Positions 6,290-7,677 of a stretch of DNA of 7,677 bases are shown here, piece by piece (positions within the stretch are counted from its first letter, which is position 1; every line of letters begins with the position of its first letter). The notes below the pieces were generated by a model. It was not told where the DNA came from. It ran no database searches and saw only the letters and a list, made by a program, of their open reading frames with translations. Origin of the DNA: JBHENN01 sp046262015 (lineage in GTDB: Bacteria; Actinomycetota; CADDZG01; WHSQ01). The stretch is from NCBI GenBank assembly GCA_046262015.1, contig JBHENN010000110.1, positions 1-7,677 of the forward strand, written 5' to 3'. The position numbers were made by a program, and so were the translations under genes.

Positions 6290-7677
6290 GGGACGGTCGC
6301 CGGCTCCTCCTCGACGAGCGCCGGGTCGGCGTGCAGCCGCTCGTCGCGCTCGGTGTCGCGCATCCCCGGCAGCAGCAGGAATACCGTGAAGCTCAGCCCT
6401 CCCAGCAGCCCCGCCGCGACCAGGGTCCGCTGCGCGCCGAGAAGGGCGGCCGCCGGCGCGGTGAGGGCGAACGACAGCGGGACGAGGCTGGTCGAGACCA
6501 GCCAGTCGAAGCTCGATACGCGCCCGAGCAGCTCGCTCGGGACGAGCTTCTGCAGCAGGGTCCCCCACACGACCATCCCCAGCGTGAACAGGCCACCGAT
6601 GGCGATGCCGACCGCGATCGCTTGCCACGTCGCGGTGACGAAGGCATAGAGGGCGATGAGCATCGTGCCGCCGCCCCATGCGAGATACATGAAGACCATG
6701 TGGTTCCGGGGAAGCCCCCGCTGGCCCATCGCCAGCGAGACGGCGATCGAGCCCAGGCCGCCGCCCGCCAGGATCAGCCCGAAGTCGGTCGCGTCTCCTC
6801 CCAGCTCGTCCTTGACGACCACGGGCACGAGCACCTCGAGAGGACCATAGAAGCACAGCAGCCCTCCGGCTGCGGCGGCGAGCGTCCCCCAGAGCCACAC
6901 ATGCGCCCGGACGAAGCGCCATCCCTCTCGGACGTCCCGCAGCACGGTCGCGTGGGGCCCATCCGCTGCGGACCGTGGGCCGGGACGGGCCCGGATGGCC
7001 GCGATCGCGACCGCCGAGACGGCGAACGTCAGGCCGTCGACGAGGAACGCCGAGCCGGTCCCGCCGATGGCCACGACGGCACCCCCGAGAGCCGGTCCCA
7101 TCAGTCTGCTCATCGGGCGGACGAACTGGTCGAGGGCATTCGCCTCGACGAGCAGGTCCTTGGGCACTATGTCGGGGACGATCGCCTGGAACGCTGGCAT
7201 GAAGAAGGCGTTGCCCGCGCCGTAGACCACGACGAGCGGCAAGAGGTTCCACAGCTCCAGGCCGCCGGTCACCGCGAGCAGCCCGATGCCTGCGAGGGCG
7301 ACGGCGCGCACGACGTCGGCTCCGATCAAGACGCGCCGGCGGTCGATCCGGTCGGTGAGGACCCCCGCCACGAGGAACAGGAACACCTGGGGAAGGCTCC
7401 ACACAGCGCCTACCAGGGCGAGAGCGCCGGGACCATCGGCGATCGCGAACACCTGGAACGGCAGGGCGACGAAGTAGATCCCGTCGCCGAGGAGCGAGAT
7501 CGTCATGCCGCTCCACAACAACGCGAAGTCGCGTCGGCGCAGGGGCCGGAGGATCCCGACCCGGTCCCTCAGTCGGACGGGAGGTGGGACGAGGAGGTCG
7601 GGCCCCAGCGGCGTCGCGTCCCCCGCGACCGGGCGCTCCGCAGCCCCGGTCTCATCGCGGGGCTCGCCCGGCGCGCC
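6286..7677 (-). CDS. Major facilitator superfamily exporter, MFS_3/EntS-like (5' end beyond window)
   Basis: A multi-pass inner-membrane transporter, probably a proton-coupled drug, siderophore or metabolite exporter; the substrate cannot be read from sequence. The window holds 463 codons before the TAG. Many hydrophobic segments fit a 12-helix protein. The MFS loop-2/3 motif A is clear as GVLTDRIDRRRVL (plus-strand positions about 7325-7363). A family block follows: GNAFFMPAFQAIVP, ANALDQF, then GPALGG. A long basic central loop at about 6900-7000 separates the two six-helix halves, and the C-terminal tail is acidic (EEEP). The first possible start in frame is a TTG at 7521, but the frame upstream is open to the edge with no ATG, GTG or TTG and encodes RPLRRRDFALLWSG, the lead-in normally seen before helix 1 in this family. 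The real start is therefore outside the window. The N-terminal extension is rich in Pro, Gly and acidic residues and probably cytoplasmic. Confidence 0.88.
   Translation of the reverse strand, partial: GAPGEPRDETGAAERPVAGDATPLGPDLLVPPPVRLRDRVGILRPLRRRDFALLWSGMTISLLGDGIYFVALPFQVFAIADGPGALALVGAVWSLPQVFLFLVAGVLTDRIDRRRVLIGADVVRAVALAGIGLLAVTGGLELWNLLPLVVVYGAGNAFFMPAFQAIVPDIVPKDLLVEANALDQFVRPMSRLMGPALGGAVVAIGGTGSAFLVDGLTFAVSAVAIAAIRARPGPRSAADGPHATVLRDVREGWRFVRAHVWLWGTLAAAAGGLLCFYGPLEVLVPVVVKDELGGDATDFGLILAGGGLGSIAVSLAMGQRGLPRNHMVFMYLAWGGGTMLIALYAFVTATWQAIAVGIAIGGLFTLGMVVWGTLLQKLVPSELLGRVSSFDWLVSTSLVPLSFALTAPAAALLGAQRTLVAAGLLGGLSFTVFLLLPGMRDTERDERLHADPALVEEEPATVP

Noticed and set aside
4577..7516. 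A 979-codon open frame on the minus strand
   Set aside because: It lies antisense to purH and part of purN and in another frame of the transporter gene. Its product is Arg/Pro/Gly/Asp-rich with no recognisable motif. Such long shadow frames are normal in G+C-rich coding DNA.

Overview
The window looks like a piece of chromosome from a high-G+C actinomycetote. The evidence is the G/C-rich third codon positions, three GTG starts in four plus-strand junctions, very tight gene packing, an AccD3-like fused carboxyltransferase (a form I know from mycobacteria), and the close association of sucCD with purN-purH, an order I recall from Mycobacterium and Streptomyces. The lineage is inferred; no rRNA or phylogenetic marker is present.

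Layout. From 1 to 1573, on the minus strand, there is a zinc-finger-less fusion of acetyl-CoA-carboxylase-type beta and alpha carboxyltransferase domains. It is followed, with a TGATG overlap, by the start of a small single-pass membrane protein that runs off the left edge. From 1574 to 1685 is the only non-coding stretch, a 112-nt divergent intergenic region with a possible extended -10 promoter reading right. From 1686 to 6289, on the plus strand, five genes are packed head to tail: a stand-alone cobalamin-binding subunit of a methylmalonyl-CoA-type mutase, sucC, sucD, purN and purH. Junctions are 1-nt overlaps (TAGTG, TGATG), a 5-nt gap, and either a 4-nt overlap or a 23-nt gap before purH, depending on its start. 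From 6286 to the right edge, on the minus strand, lies a major facilitator superfamily exporter whose stop codon interlocks with the purH stop in the palindrome CTAG and whose true start lies beyond the window.

How the genes fit together. The B12 subunit and succinyl-CoA synthetase form a short metabolic line: a mutase makes succinyl-CoA from methylmalonyl-CoA (propionate, odd-chain fat or branched amino acid breakdown), and SucCD turns succinyl-CoA into succinate while making a nucleoside triphosphate. PurN and PurH carry out the two formyl-tetrahydrofolate-dependent steps of purine synthesis, PurH also closing the ring to IMP. The divergent carboxyltransferase could feed the same acyl-CoA line or fatty-acid synthesis, but its biotin carboxylase and biotin carrier are not here.

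All catalytic motifs that I could check in the housekeeping enzymes are intact. I saw no mobile element, CRISPR array, RNA gene or clearly new system. The more notable points are the orphan zinc-less AccD-AccA fusion, the coupling of a B12 mutase subunit to sucCD, and the overlapping convergent stops.
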